Positions 1 through 9,130 of a stretch of DNA of 64,000 bases are shown here, one piece after another. Source of the DNA: Spirirestis rafaelensis WJT71-NPBG6 (GTDB lineage: Bacteria; Cyanobacteriota; Cyanobacteriia; Cyanobacteriales; Nostocaceae); assembly GCA_019359015.1 (NCBI GenBank), contig JAHHID010000014.1, forward strand, positions 44,704 through 108,703, read 5' to 3'. The notes beneath the pieces are model-generated. The model was not told where the DNA came from and ran no database searches. It was given only the letters and a program-made list of their open reading frames with translations. Within the stretch, counting starts at the first letter, position 1. Every line of letters starts with the position of its first letter. The position numbers and the translations under genes are program-made.

Positions 1-2
1 AA

Positions 3-536
3 ACTGCTTACCAGCCTAAACCCCAAAAAATTACCTTACAGAGTGACAAGATTCAAACAATTACTGCAATTATTGTCGGAGCAGTTACTCTAAGTTTTAT
101 GGGTCTATCCTTAGGATTTAGCCCCAAAGAAAAATTTTTGGTAACACAAGCATTAGATTTTAACCAAAGTATAAGTCCAACCGTAGAAACTAAACCAGAA
201 ACAGTTAATCAAGGTTGGATTTTTTTAGGCAATATCAATAACGCTTCCGATTCTAGATTGATTGGAAAACCTTTAATCAAAAATTCACAGTATACTAATT
301 CTCCTGTTGTGCCATCAGTAGGGTCAATAGTAACTGTAACTGTTAAACCGGGACTAAAGTTGAGGAAGAATAAACCAAATGCAGCTAAGTTTAATTATAA
401 AGAAAAACCTTTAGCTGTTCTTAAGCCACAAGAAAAGCTAAAGGTTCTTAAAGTAGAATTTATAACTTCCAATAGCACTCCACTTGCAAAAAAAGTTTGG
501 GCAAAAGTCGATAGATGTAATACTGCTTGTAATTAA
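3..536 (+). CDS. C-terminal part of a membrane-anchored SH3-like domain protein (5' end outside window)
   Basis: The frame is open from base 3, so the first Met codon (base 99) is internal and the gene starts upstream of the window. The visible 177 residues begin with a hydrophobic stretch (ITAIIVGAVTLSFMGLSLGF) that looks like one transmembrane helix. A linker follows, then a C-terminal segment of about 75 residues (VGSIVTVTVKPGLKLRKN ... KVWAKVDRC) that resembles a bacterial SH3-like fold. In cyanobacteria such tails often end membrane-bound kinases or cell-wall-associated proteins, but no catalytic domain is in view. Function unassigned. Confidence 0.6.
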   Translation, partial: TAYQPKPQKITLQSDKIQTITAIIVGAVTLSFMGLSLGFSPKEKFLVTQALDFNQSISPTVETKPETVNQGWIFLGNINNASDSRLIGKPLIKNSQYTNSPVVPSVGSIVTVTVKPGLKLRKNKPNAAKFNYKEKPLAVLKPQEKLKVLKVEFITSNSTPLAKKVWAKVDRCNTACN

Positions 537-569
537 GGACTTCCCAATAATCAATTATTCTTGGTAGCT

Positions 570-601
570 TGTAGAGACGTTCCGGCGGAACGTCTCTACA
601 A
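570..601. repeat. Dispersed palindrome, family A
   Basis: Near-perfect inverted repeat (TGTAGAGACGTTCCG and its complement). A close relative with the same core is at 27298-27332. It may fold as a hairpin downstream of the preceding gene, but it lacks a T-tract and looks like a dispersed repeat rather than a dedicated terminator. Confidence 0.75.
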
Positions 602-1074
602 TATATGTGATATAATGCCCAGCAAATTGCCTATATTGAAGAATACTTGAGACTCTCAGCGAAGACAGCGAGGCTCGATTCTTGTTTCGCGGGGAGTCCA
701 ATGACCTTGCCCTCCACAAGCTTACACGGTCTGCCCGATCGCGTTTAGACTATTCAAATAGATGAGTGTTTCCTCTTTCCTACCTATGTCGCCTGTCGGC
801 TTTGCACGTAGCTGGGGAGTACCCAATACTGGCTATCTAGGCGAATGAATTCGCAGTGCCACTATTATTGTAGCAAAAGGCTGTTTGAATGCGATTAAAA
901 TCGCACGGTTCGCTTGTATCTCAGCCCCTTTAGGGACTGAGCTTTACGCTTACCAGGAAACTTGTAAATGTAACGTTAATACAGCGTTTTACGTTTTTTC
1001 TTATGGTTGATTTGTCGGAGATTCTATTGTGTAGAATTTCCCGACAATAATTTGAGTAGCAACAATTAATTTTT
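602..1074. other. Gene-free structured region, possible decayed element end
   Basis: About 470 bp with no convincing ORF. It contains several short palindromes, including a hairpin at 920-941 (CTCAGCCCC TTTA GGGACTGAG), and a segment at 840-960 whose composition resembles transposon-terminal or structured-RNA DNA. I cannot assign it to a known RNA or IS family by eye. Confidence 0.35.
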
Positions 1075-1341
1075 CTAGCTGCTAGAATTTCTTTTATCTT
1101 GGTTGTTTTGCTGTTGGTTCATTTTGTACTCATTTTTTTCCAAAAGTCTCTGAGTAGTGATGAGAACAACAATTAGCAATAAAAGCTGAATCTGCCAAGG
1201 CGCTAAGACCAAACTTATAATTAGGCTGATAACTGCAAATATGCCTGCAAAATAGGCGATTTCATCGGCACTTTTTTTAAAGATATAGCCAGTTATCAAA
1301 CCAGTGAAGAGTGGTATCAAAAAAGACAAAACCATTTCCAA
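1075..1341 (-). CDS. Small integral membrane protein, unknown function
   Basis: An 88-residue protein with two to three hydrophobic helices (residues about 4-22, 28-46 and 48-62), followed by a polar Gln/Asn/Lys-rich tail that probably faces the cytoplasm. The listed start is TTG at 1341; an ATG two codons in (1335) is an equally good start, and an AGAGG lies just upstream of both. It stands alone, transcribed away from tex. No family recognised. Composition and the clean hydrophobic pattern support a real gene. Confidence 0.6.
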   Translation of the reverse strand: MEMVLSFLIPLFTGLITGYIFKKSADEIAYFAGIFAVISLIISLVLAPWQIQLLLLIVVLITTQRLLEKNEYKMNQQQNNQDKRNSSS

Positions 1342-1571
1342 CGAACCTCTGAACTAGAAGTAGAGCGTTGCTCTGAGAATATGAACATTTTTTGGAAGTG
1401 TACTTAACTTTACGTCCAAAAAGGTTTTCAGTACAACACTTAAGTTAAAACCACAGCGTATAAAATAGGAATTCCGGAATCGTGATTTAACTTAGCTTAA
1501 CACTTTACCTTCCGCTGCGATCGCCATTTAGCATATTACCTTAGAAATATATTTTCGCTCCTTAACACTTG

Positions 1572-3731
1572 ATGTTGAACATTCCTCAATTACTGGCAAC
1601 TGAACTAGACCTTAGACTTAATCAGGTGCAAAACGCGCTAGAGCTATTCGCGGAGGGTGCGACAATTCCCTTTATTGCACGTTACCGCAAAGAGCGCACC
1701 GACGAAATGAATGAAGTGCAATTGCGTGATGTTGCCGATAGGTATACTTACTTACAAGAACTGGAAGAAAGGAAAGCGGCGATTTTGAAAGCGATCGCTG
1801 AACAAGGTAAACTCACTGATGAACTGAAAGCAAAAATTGAATTCTGTTTACAAAAGACGGAGCTTGAGGATTTATACTTACCCTATCGACCAAAGCGACG
1901 CACTCGCGCTACTATCGCTAGAGAAAAGGGACTCGAACCTTTAGCAGAATTTATCAAGTCGCTAAATGTTAAGAATGGTGTAGGGGCTTCACTAGAAGAA
2001 GAAGCAGCCAAGTATATTTCCGAAACTCAGGGAGTGAAGACAGCAGAGGAAGCACTTAAAGGTGCGGCTGACATCTTAGCGGAAGAGGTGGCAGAAAAAG
2101 CTCGTTTGCGTGCATATGTCCGGGAATATCTCTTAGAAGAAGGAGTATTTGTCTCTCGCATCAAAGATAAGCATCCCGAAGGGACAACCAAGTTTGAAAT
2201 GTACCGCGACTATAAAATTCGCGTGCCAAATATCGCACCGCATAATATGCTGGCGTTGTGTCGCGGTGAAGCTGAAGAAATATTACACTTTGAAATTTCC
2301 TTTGATGAAGATGTGGTACTTTCTTACTTAGAGTCGCAGGAAATTCACTCAAAGCAGCGTGTAATTAGAAATTTTTATCAGGATATGCTCAAAGATGCAT
2401 TCAATCGCCTGATGAAAACTTCTTTGGTAAGCGAGGTAATTTCTGAAAAGAAACTCTATGCAGATATTGAGTCAATCAAAACATTTGAAACGAATCTGCG
2501 AGAGTTATTACTATCTGCGCCAGCGGGAATGAAACCAACTTTGGCGATAGATCCGGGGTTTAGAACTGGATGCAAAGTTGCAGTACTCGACGAAACGGGG
2601 CAATTTTTAGAATATCAAGCGGTGTTTCCCCACCAAGCAGCAGAACAACGCGCTAAAGCTGCACAAACCATCAAAAAGTTGATGGAAAAATATAAGATAG
2701 AATTGATTGCGATCGGTAATGGTACAGCTTCGCGAGAGACAGAAGAGTTTGTCTCGGAAGTTTTGCAAACAATGGAACGCAAACCAATTAAGGTGATGGT
2801 AAATGAGTCAGGTGCATCTATATATTCTGCCAGCAAACTTGCAGGTGAAGAGTTCCCCGAATTAGATGTTACTGTACGCGGTGCGATTAGTATCGGGCGC
2901 CGTTTGCAAGATCCACTAGCGGAACTTGTGAAAATTGACCCGAAATCGATTGGTGTGGGACAATATCAACACGATGTCGATCAAAAGTTGTTGAAAAAGA
3001 AGTTAGATGAAACTGTAGAAAGCTGCGTAAACTATGTTGGCGTGGATTTGAACACCGCATCAAAGGAACTTCTAACTTTTGTATCGGGAATTACCTCAAC
3101 CGTAGCGAACAATATCGTTAAATATCGCAACGAGAACGGTGCATTTAAAAATCGCCGCCAACTGTTGAAAGTTCCCAAATTGGGACCAAAAGCCTTTGAA
3201 CAAGCAGCGGGTTTTCTTCGCATTCGCGGTGGTGACAACCCTTTAGATAATACGGCAGTGCATCCAGAAAGTTACTCATTGGTGCAGGCGATCGCATCCG
3301 ATTTAGGTGTACCCTTACAACAGGTAACGGAAATTGCCGAAAAGTTGAAAAAAACCAACTTGAAAAAATACGTCACCGACACGATTGGTGAACCCACCCT
3401 GCGTGACATCAAGAGCGAACTAGAAAAGCCAGGAAGAGATCCGCGTGCTGAATTTAAGTATGCCACCTTCAAAGAGGGAATCAAAGAAATTTCTGATTTA
3501 AAAATGGGGATGGAATTAGAAGGTATCGTTACCAACGTCGCCAACTTCGGCGCATTTGTCGATATCGGTGTGCATCAAGATGGTTTGGTGCATATATCCC
3601 AACTTGCTGATAGATTCGTAGACGATCCGAATAAAGTTGTGAAGGTGGGACAAGTTGTGAAAGTGCGAGTTATGGAAGTTAACGAGAAATTGAAGCGGAT
3701 TGGTTTGTCAATGAAGTCTGTTAAGCAGTAA
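1572..3731 (+). CDS. tex: Tex-family S1 RNA-binding protein
   Basis: Full-length (719 aa) Tex protein, a cytosolic nucleic-acid-binding factor linked in other bacteria to transcription and toxin-gene expression. Visible order: N-terminal helical Tex domain (IPFIARYRKERTDEMN near residue 33); a YqgF/RNase H-like fold (TLAIDPGFRTGCKVAVLD near 320); tandem helix-hairpin-helix segments (about 495-550, VSGITSTVANNIVKYR); and a C-terminal S1 domain (about 645-718, GIVTNVANFGAFVDIGVHQD). The frame could begin at TTG 1569, but ATG 1572 gives the standard MLNIPQLLA start. Monocistronic, with a hairpin directly downstream. Confidence 0.95.
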   Translation: MLNIPQLLATELDLRLNQVQNALELFAEGATIPFIARYRKERTDEMNEVQLRDVADRYTYLQELEERKAAILKAIAEQGKLTDELKAKIEFCLQKTELEDLYLPYRPKRRTRATIAREKGLEPLAEFIKSLNVKNGVGASLEEEAAKYISETQGVKTAEEALKGAADILAEEVAEKARLRAYVREYLLEEGVFVSRIKDKHPEGTTKFEMYRDYKIRVPNIAPHNMLALCRGEAEEILHFEISFDEDVVLSYLESQEIHSKQRVIRNFYQDMLKDAFNRLMKTSLVSEVISEKKLYADIESIKTFETNLRELLLSAPAGMKPTLAIDPGFRTGCKVAVLDETGQFLEYQAVFPHQAAEQRAKAAQTIKKLMEKYKIELIAIGNGTASRETEEFVSEVLQTMERKPIKVMVNESGASIYSASKLAGEEFPELDVTVRGAISIGRRLQDPLAELVKIDPKSIGVGQYQHDVDQKLLKKKLDETVESCVNYVGVDLNTASKELLTFVSGITSTVANNIVKYRNENGAFKNRRQLLKVPKLGPKAFEQAAGFLRIRGGDNPLDNTAVHPESYSLVQAIASDLGVPLQQVTEIAEKLKKTNLKKYVTDTIGEPTLRDIKSELEKPGRDPRAEFKYATFKEGIKEISDLKMGMELEGIVTNVANFGAFVDIGVHQDGLVHISQLADRFVDDPNKVVKVGQVVKVRVMEVNEKLKRIGLSMKSVKQ

Positions 3732-3745
3732 AATCTCAGCATTTT

Positions 3746-3771
3746 ACCCTTCCCCGTTTCCCAGGAAGGGT
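3746..3771 (+). terminator. Hairpin downstream of tex
   Basis: Stem ACCCTTCC / GGAAGGGT with a 10-nt loop, 15 bp after the tex stop, followed by a T-rich stretch. A plausible intrinsic terminator, although the T-run is interrupted. Confidence 0.55.
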
Positions 3772-3907
3772 ATTTCTTGTATTATTAATCATACCGCGAA
3801 ATTCTGGCTTAATTTGACAATATTGCACATTATGTGTCTAATAAAAAGTTAGGACTCGCGTTCTGGCTTTAATTCAGTTTATAATCTCAGCTTTAGGAGG
3901 AGCAGCG

Positions 3908-4342
3908 ATGTCTTCCATTGAGGATAACAAAATAATTGGTAGACGGTGGCTGGAACTCATAAATGAGCACAAAATTGAGGAGATATGCTCCATGACTGCC
4001 CCGACTTGGAGGATGCATGGTGGGGCGCCAGGAATGCCCCCTGGACCGGAAGGGGTTCGCAAACTCTTTAATTCAATCGGACCTATCGATCAAAAATGGA
4101 CGATTGAAGACGTAATTGCTGAGGGTGACAAAGTTGTCGTACGTGCGACCAACACCTGCGTCCAGGAGAGTTTCTTTGGGATACCTGGTCGTGGTCAGCG
4201 GCAAACGTTCACGGCTACGTTTATTCATTCGATTGCTGACGGTAAGATAACTGAAACCTGGCGAAACGCTGATGATCTTGGGCGGCTTTTTCAGCTTGGT
4301 GCAAAGATTTCGCCGGGAACGTCCGAGCAGCCTTCTGTGTAG
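3908..4342 (+). CDS. SnoaL-like (NTF2-fold) protein
   Basis: 144 aa with the alpha+beta cone pattern of the SnoaL-like polyketide cyclase / ester cyclase group: an N-terminal helix (IGRRWLELINEHKIEEIC), a loop with PGPEGVRKLF, and strands ending in FIHSIADGKITETWRNAD. Family members are small soluble enzymes or ligand-binding proteins; the substrate cannot be read from sequence. A strong AGGAGG lies 8 nt upstream of the ATG. It is monocistronic, and its codon use looks slightly more G+C-rich than its neighbours, which could indicate transfer. Confidence 0.8.
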   Translation: MSSIEDNKIIGRRWLELINEHKIEEICSMTAPTWRMHGGAPGMPPGPEGVRKLFNSIGPIDQKWTIEDVIAEGDKVVVRATNTCVQESFFGIPGRGQRQTFTATFIHSIADGKITETWRNADDLGRLFQLGAKISPGTSEQPSV

Positions 4343-4354
4343 GTGGGATTTCAC

Positions 4355-4667
4355 CGGACTTAAACCTTTTTGATTAATAATTATTAAATTATTTTGGCTT
4401 TTGCTACAACATAGGTGAAGTCAACGACAGCAGCCGTTAGGCGATCGCAAAATACACTGTAAATAACCACAATCTTGGCAACAACACTTTATTAATGAAT
4501 TTGCTTCTCCCATCTAAATCATAGGGTAAGCGCTCTAACTATGTCGTTGTAGCGGACAGATACGTGAAGAAATTCAATAACTACTTCAGGGAAAATCCAA
4601 AAACATTTACTCAGTGCAAGTGTAGTAGAAAATAATAAATTGTGACTATTCAGATGAGAAATAAGAA
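4355..4667. other. Intergenic region, no gene seen
   Basis: AT-rich spacer with one HIP1 site. I see no ORF, RNA gene or strong terminator. The promoter of the ferredoxin gene must lie here. Confidence 0.5.
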
Positions 4668-5027
4668 ATGGCAGTTTATAAAGTTCGACTCATCAATTCT
4701 GCAATTGGGTTAGATCGCACAATTGAAGTACCCCATGACGAATATATCCTTGATATAGCCGAAGACATCGGTATCCGCTTACCATCTGGGTGCAAACAAG
4801 GCGAATGTTCCGCGTGTATCGCCAAACTCATCAGTGGCGAAGTCGATCAAAGTGAGCAAAAATTTCTACGTCAGCAAGAAATCCAAGCTGGATATACGAT
4901 TACCTGTCTAGCTTACCCTCTGTCTGATTGCACCTTAGAAACTCATCAGGAACAAGTCTTGTATAAATCATCGCTTTACTTCAAATCTGAAGCTACAAAA
5001 TCAGACGATACAAGCAATAATATTTAA
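4668..5027 (+). CDS. Plant-type [2Fe-2S] ferredoxin, divergent
   Basis: 119 aa. The beta-grasp ferredoxin carries its cluster ligands as Cys42-x4-Cys47-x2-Cys50 and Cys80 (GCKQGECSACIAKL ... YTITCLAYPLSD). A soluble one-electron carrier. The loop has Gly-Glu where photosynthetic PetF usually has small residues, and a Ser/Lys/Asp-rich tail of about 20 residues extends past the usual 98-residue end. It is therefore more likely a specialised ferredoxin than the main photosystem I acceptor. No redox partner gene is adjacent. Confidence 0.85.
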   Translation: MAVYKVRLINSAIGLDRTIEVPHDEYILDIAEDIGIRLPSGCKQGECSACIAKLISGEVDQSEQKFLRQQEIQAGYTITCLAYPLSDCTLETHQEQVLYKSSLYFKSEATKSDDTSNNI

Positions 5028-5176
5028 CTTTAATTCTACCGACTTACTTAATTTTTTCACATACCAGCCAAATGGCATAAGACAAATCTACCTTGTTAGG
5101 GAGGTTAAAACCTAAGCGTTTAGTCGAAGATAGTTTTAGAACGTTGAAAGAATCTTTGGTTCTTAGGTGAAAAAAA

Positions 5177-5578
5177 ATGTTGTTAGGAACCTTTTTTATA
5201 ACGCTAGCTACAGCCTTAAGCCTGCTAATTGTTGATTTAGTTGTGCCAGGTGTTAACATTGCTAACTTTCCGGCTGCTTTAATTGCTGCTTTAGTAGTTG
5301 GTTTAATCAATGGTTCAGTTAAGCCAGTTCTGTCTGCCTTATCTTTACCACTTAATTTCTTGAGCTTTGGAGCATTTTCTCTAGTTGTAAACGGTCTGTG
5401 TTTTACATTAGCAGCATTTTTGGTTCCTGGGTTTAGCGTTCACGGAATTATCGGTTTTATTCTCGGTCCAGTTGTTTTATCTTTTGCTAACACATTCATC
5501 AGCAAATACTTTGCCGAGAAAAATCTGGCTTTGAATAGCGGTGACGTTAAAACCCAAGGTGAATTACCTTCAAGGTAA
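5177..5578 (+). CDS. Phage-holin-family-4 type membrane protein
   Basis: 133 aa and almost entirely hydrophobic, with four predicted helices (about 3-20, 30-50, 63-83 and 90-108). The order matches the Phage_holin_4_2 family (VGLINGSVKPVL ... SLPLNFLSFGAFSLVVNGL). In cyanobacteria these are chromosomal inner-membrane proteins of unknown role, not lytic holins. Residues past about 112 are polar and probably cytoplasmic. No lysis genes nearby. Confidence 0.85.
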   Translation: MLLGTFFITLATALSLLIVDLVVPGVNIANFPAALIAALVVGLINGSVKPVLSALSLPLNFLSFGAFSLVVNGLCFTLAAFLVPGFSVHGIIGFILGPVVLSFANTFISKYFAEKNLALNSGDVKTQGELPSR

Positions 5579-5587
5579 TTGTTTGTT

Positions 5588-5622
5588 GGAATAGAGACGC
5601 TCCTTAGTATTATGTCTCTATC
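5588..5622. terminator. Hairpin after the holin-like gene
   Basis: Arms ATAGAGAC / GTCTCTAT around a 15-nt loop, starting about 10 bp after the stop at 5578. No long T-tract, so this may be a dispersed-repeat derivative serving as a terminator. Confidence 0.4.
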
Positions 5623-5744
5623 CCAAATAAATCTAAAGGCTTGAAGCATACCTCTGAATTAAGCTAATTCCTAACATGGAGTTGATAATTCAGTAGCTTC
5701 GATAAAAAGTAAGTAAATAAAATTAAAATAGTAGCAGTCCTACC

Positions 5745-5933
5745 ATGAAAATAGTTCGTTTTCTTCTTGGTCTTCTTGTGCCTCCCTTAGGCGTTTTCTT
5801 AACAGTTGGTGTTGGTCCAACTTTACTAATTAATGTTTTACTAACCCTTCTAGGTTGGGTTCCTGGTAGTATTCATGCAGTTTGGGTCATAGCTAAACGC
5901 GAAGAAGCTTTAGATAGGCAGGAACCGATTTAG
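5745..5933 (+). CDS. YqaE/Pmp3-family membrane peptide
   Basis: 62 aa with two hydrophobic helices and the family signature (LVPPLGVFLTVG ... LLTLLGWVPGSIHAVWVI). Pmp3/YqaE proteins are small plasma-membrane proteolipids induced by salt or cold, thought to affect membrane potential. It sits 166 bp downstream of another small membrane protein on the same strand, with a hairpin between them, so co-transcription is uncertain. Confidence 0.9.
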   Translation: MKIVRFLLGLLVPPLGVFLTVGVGPTLLINVLLTLLGWVPGSIHAVWVIAKREEALDRQEPI

Positions 5934-6057
5934 TAAAGTTTTTACGTTTGATGAATCTTCTCTCTTAACAAGGAAATAAATTTTGGGCGGACTAATATTA
6001 AGTCCGTTCTTTTAATTGTTAGTTATAACTTGTTCTGCCCTTAAGCGCTTTAGCCTA

Positions 6058-6175
6058 GGGCTATACAAACAAAGCCCACCTTGTCCTGAGGGGCACGCTT
6101 CGCGAAGGTGGGCTTAATATCTAAAAGCCTGCGTAGGCAGGCTTTGTTCGTATAGCCCTACCCTTATAGGGTAGG
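6058..6175. repeat. Nested inverted repeats, family C
   Basis: Outer arms GGGCTATACAAACAAAGCC (6058-6076) and GGCTTTGTTCGTATAGCCC (6140-6158) enclose an inner pair AAGCCCACCTT / AAGGTGGGCTT, followed by a second small hairpin (CCCTACCC TTATA GGGTAGG). The same AAAGCCCACC core occurs at 13367-13420. Dispersed cyanobacterial repeat lying between convergent genes; it could terminate both. Confidence 0.75.
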
Positions 6176-6179
6176 TGCT

Positions 6180-6965
6180 TTATTTGTGAGATTTATCAGA
6201 ATGTTCTCTATCTTTAAACGCGTTAACCGCTGTTGACAACAACTCGCGCAAGATTAGTTTTACCTGGCGTTCTTTTTTAGCGATCGAAGAACCGGCTTCA
6301 CCCAGTTTATCTTCTAACTGCGATCGCTGTTGCGCTACTTGTATAGCTACTGATTCTGCTTGCGGACGAGCTTTGTCATACCAAGTCTTAGCCTCGTCTA
6401 AATAGCCTTTAACCTCTTCACCGCGTCCGCCATAACGTGCAGCTAAATTAGCTCTGACAATGGCTAGCTGCGCTTGCAATTGAGCGTAACGTTTCTGTAA
6501 TAATGCCGCTTCATCGCTGTTTTTAATTGTGTTGACAGCAGAATCAATCACAGTTTGGCTATTAGTATTTTCTTTGCCGGTCTGTTCCACTTCTGTTAAA
6601 ATGCCATCAATTTCTTGCTGAAGTTGTTCTTCTTCATTATCCAGTTTTGCCTGGAGTTGCTTCATTTCAGCTTGAGTTTTAGCAATGGCTTCATGTCTTT
6701 TGCTATTAACAGCTTCCAACGCTCCTTCAATTGAGGCTGTCACTTCTTCTTTGACTTCGCTACCTTTTTCTTGTAAGTTTTCAATCACGGTAGAAACAGC
6801 TTCTCTGACAATGGTGCGAAGTTCTGTAGAACCTTCTTTAAACTCAGAGGTGACTTGAGAAACTGCGGCTTTGACAATTTCTCGAATGCGATCGGCTCTA
6901 AGTTGTCCGGCTTCTTTAGCTTGTTTGATGTCGGTTGTAATTTGTTCTTTGATATTGTTAGGCAT
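6180..6965 (-). CDS. Long coiled-coil protein, unknown function
   Basis: 261 aa from the ATG at 6965 (MPNNIKEQ). The frame is open another 52 codons upstream, but that stretch is AT-rich and unlike the rest, so I reject it. Nearly all of the protein is charged heptad sequence rich in Glu, Lys, Ala and Gln (for example EMKQLQAKLDNEEEQLQQEI), with no signal peptide or transmembrane helix. The first 110 residues contain amphipathic 11-mer-like stretches as in apolipoprotein/LEA-type proteins. Probably a cytosolic structural or stress protein; not assigned. Confidence 0.7.
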   Translation of the reverse strand: MPNNIKEQITTDIKQAKEAGQLRADRIREIVKAAVSQVTSEFKEGSTELRTIVREAVSTVIENLQEKGSEVKEEVTASIEGALEAVNSKRHEAIAKTQAEMKQLQAKLDNEEEQLQQEIDGILTEVEQTGKENTNSQTVIDSAVNTIKNSDEAALLQKRYAQLQAQLAIVRANLAARYGGRGEEVKGYLDEAKTWYDKARPQAESVAIQVAQQRSQLEDKLGEAGSSIAKKERQVKLILRELLSTAVNAFKDREHSDKSHK

Positions 6966-7162
6966 GGAACTATTTCGCTGTAGATAATTTGAATCTCTAA
7001 AATTTAAAATTTTTAGACATGATGTTCTATTTCCATTCTGGCGCAGTATTTTCTTGCTTGACACTTCCTTTAGGTAGAAAAATAGTAGCAATTTGCTTAC
7101 TTGTATGAGGTTACACTTCATGAGATAATTATTATCTACCTAGTAGGAAATAATAATAAAAT

Positions 7163-7387
7163 ATGTGGCTAGTAAATGTTACTTGTTCAGATGATGCTTG
7201 GAAGCGCTCTACGGTGGAATTTAAAGCTATGACAGATAAGTATCAAGGCAATTGTATTTCTTCTAAGAGAATGCCTGATGGTACACGGATTATGGGATAT
7301 AAAATTGAGGATATCAGTGATGCTGAAGCTTTTCAGGATGAATGTGCAAGTTTAGCTGAATTTACGGCTTACTTTGAGTCGCTTTGA
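7163..7387 (+). CDS. Small hypothetical protein
   Basis: 74 aa, soluble, acidic at the C-terminus, with no recognisable motif. It follows a weak AGGA about 13 nt upstream and is divergent from the coiled-coil gene. Residue composition (WLVNVTCSDD ... FTAYFESL) looks like a folded small alpha/beta domain. I do not recognise the family. Confidence 0.5.
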   Translation: MWLVNVTCSDDAWKRSTVEFKAMTDKYQGNCISSKRMPDGTRIMGYKIEDISDAEAFQDECASLAEFTAYFESL

Positions 7388-7461
7388 AAGCAGTAATAAT
7401 TACCCAACTGCAAAACTACTACAGCATTTTTATATTCTTTCTTTTTTAAAGGTCTAGTAAA

Positions 7462-7794
7462 GTGAAAAAGCATCTGATAATCTTGCTGATATTGATTTTG
7501 TTAAATGTTAATTTCATATCTCCCGCTTTAGCAGCCGATACAGTTAACGGTACACAAATTTTTAGCGTTCATTGCGCTGGCTGCCATATCAATGGTAGCA
7601 ATATTATCAGGCGCGGTAAGAACTTGAAAATGAAAGCGCTAAAGAAAAATAACATGGATTCAATAGAGGCGATCGCATCCATTGTAACTAACGGCAAAAA
7701 CAATATGTCGGCTTATAAAGATCGCTTAACTGAACAGCAAATTCAAGATGTAGCTGCATACGTTCTCGAACAAGCAGAAAAAGACTGGCGTTAA
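7462..7794 (+). CDS. petJ: Cytochrome c6 family protein
   Basis: 110 aa with a Sec signal peptide (residues 1-24, cleavage after ALA) directing it to the thylakoid lumen/periplasm. The haem-binding motif is C38-A-G-C41-H42, and Met82 in NNMSAY is the likely sixth ligand. The C-terminal LTEQQIQDVAAYVLEQAEKDW matches cytochrome c6, which carries electrons from cytochrome b6f to photosystem I or cytochrome oxidase. It could be a c6 paralogue rather than the main PetJ. Start is GTG at 7462; no ATG fits the signal peptide. Confidence 0.85.
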   Translation: MKKHLIILLILILLNVNFISPALAADTVNGTQIFSVHCAGCHINGSNIIRRGKNLKMKALKKNNMDSIEAIASIVTNGKNNMSAYKDRLTEQQIQDVAAYVLEQAEKDWR

Positions 7795-7855
7795 CATATG
7801 AATTAAATTTCACTTTTACCTTTTCCCACTTACTTCATTACTCATAAACTTTAAA

Positions 7856-8875
7856 ATGAACTTACCAACATCAAGTCGTCTACAATTCACCCCCGATTTA
7901 AACATTTGCCGAATATTAAATGGAATGTGGCAAGTTTCTGGCGGACATGGGCGCATTGACCGAGCCACCGCCATTGAAACAATGTTTAAATATATGGATG
8001 CGGGCTTTACTACTTGGGATTTAGCAGACCATTATGGTCCAGCGGAAGACTTTATTGGTGAGTTTCGCCGTCAATTAATTGCTACTCGTGGCAAAGAAGC
8101 TTTATCTAACCTGCAAGCTTTCACAAAATGGGTTCCTCGACCTGGGAAAATGACTAAAAAAGTCGTTGAGGAAAACATCAATATTTCCCTCAGAAGAATG
8201 GATGTAGAATCATTAGATTTAATGCAGTTTCACTGGTGGGAATATAGAGATAAAAACTATTTAGATGCCCTCAAATATATGACAGAACTTCAAACCGAGG
8301 GAAAAATTAAGCATTTAGCTTTGACAAACTTTGATACTGAAAATTTACAAATCATTGCCGACGCAGGTATCAAAATAGTTTCTAACCAAGTGCAATTTTC
8401 TTTAGTTGATCGCCGTCCGGAAGTGAAGATGGTTAAGTTTTGTCAAGAACACGACATCAAACTTTTTACTTACGGTACACTTTGCGGTGGTTTATTATCA
8501 GAAAAGTATTTAGCTAAACCCGAACCGCGAAGCTCTTACCTTGAAACGGTTAGCTTAAGAAAATACAAAAATATGATAGATGCGTGGGGGGGTTGGAGTT
8601 TATTTCAAGAGCTGCTTTCTACACTGAAACAAATTGCTGATAAACATGGCGTGAATATCTCCAATGTAGCAGTGCGTTACATCTTAGATAAGCCAGCTAA
8701 TGCTGGTGTAATAGTCGGTGCAAGACTTGGTATTTCTGAACATATAGAAGATAATGCCAGAGTGTTTAACTTAACACTTGATGCTGAAGATAGCTTAAAA
8801 CTAGATGCTGTATCTCGCAATTCACGCGATTTATATCAGAGCATCGGCGATTGTGGCGATGAATATAGAAAATGA
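7856..8875 (+). CDS. Aldo/keto reductase
   Basis: 339 aa (beta/alpha)8 NADP(H)-dependent oxidoreductase of the aldo/keto reductase superfamily. Visible: GMWQVSGGHG near the start; a DLADHYGPAE segment with the catalytic Asp/Tyr pair; the QFHWWEYRD region carrying the active-site His; and NAGVIVGARLGISEHIEDN near the end for cofactor binding. Cytosolic; physiological substrate unknown. It lies 61 bp after petJ on the same strand and could be read through, but it has its own upstream space. Confidence 0.85.
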   Translation: MNLPTSSRLQFTPDLNICRILNGMWQVSGGHGRIDRATAIETMFKYMDAGFTTWDLADHYGPAEDFIGEFRRQLIATRGKEALSNLQAFTKWVPRPGKMTKKVVEENINISLRRMDVESLDLMQFHWWEYRDKNYLDALKYMTELQTEGKIKHLALTNFDTENLQIIADAGIKIVSNQVQFSLVDRRPEVKMVKFCQEHDIKLFTYGTLCGGLLSEKYLAKPEPRSSYLETVSLRKYKNMIDAWGGWSLFQELLSTLKQIADKHGVNISNVAVRYILDKPANAGVIVGARLGISEHIEDNARVFNLTLDAEDSLKLDAVSRNSRDLYQSIGDCGDEYRK

Positions 8876-8961
8876 AAAATCGCTGGGAATGCTCTCTATT
8901 ATCATAAAAAGCATTCCTATAAGCGCAAATCTCCTGGTAAGTAGGTACACAAAAATATTTA

Positions 8962-9083
8962 TGTCATTGCGAACGAAGTGAAGCAATCTCAAAGTCTTGC
9001 GATTGCTTCTCTTCGAGACGCTCCGCGTTAAGCGAAGCTATGCCGAAGGCTTTACGTTCCGCTACGCTCCACTCGCAATGACA
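8962..9083. repeat. 122-bp composite palindrome
   Basis: Outer arms TGTCATTGCGA and TCGCAATGACA, with an internal GAAGCAATC / GATTGCTTC pair. The centre holds a GCGTTAAGCGAAGCTATGCC block whose inverted form reappears inside the IS630 transposase at about 62269-62300. Dispersed cyanobacterial repeat in a 255-bp gene-free spacer. Confidence 0.8.
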
Positions 9084-9130
9084 AATGTATATTTAATTTT
9101 GCACAACTACTTATTTATTTTATTTTAAAA

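Noticed and set aside
6966..7121. N-terminal extension of the coiled-coil protein
   Set aside because: AT-rich, unlike the rest of the protein; ATG 6965 starts the regular heptads.
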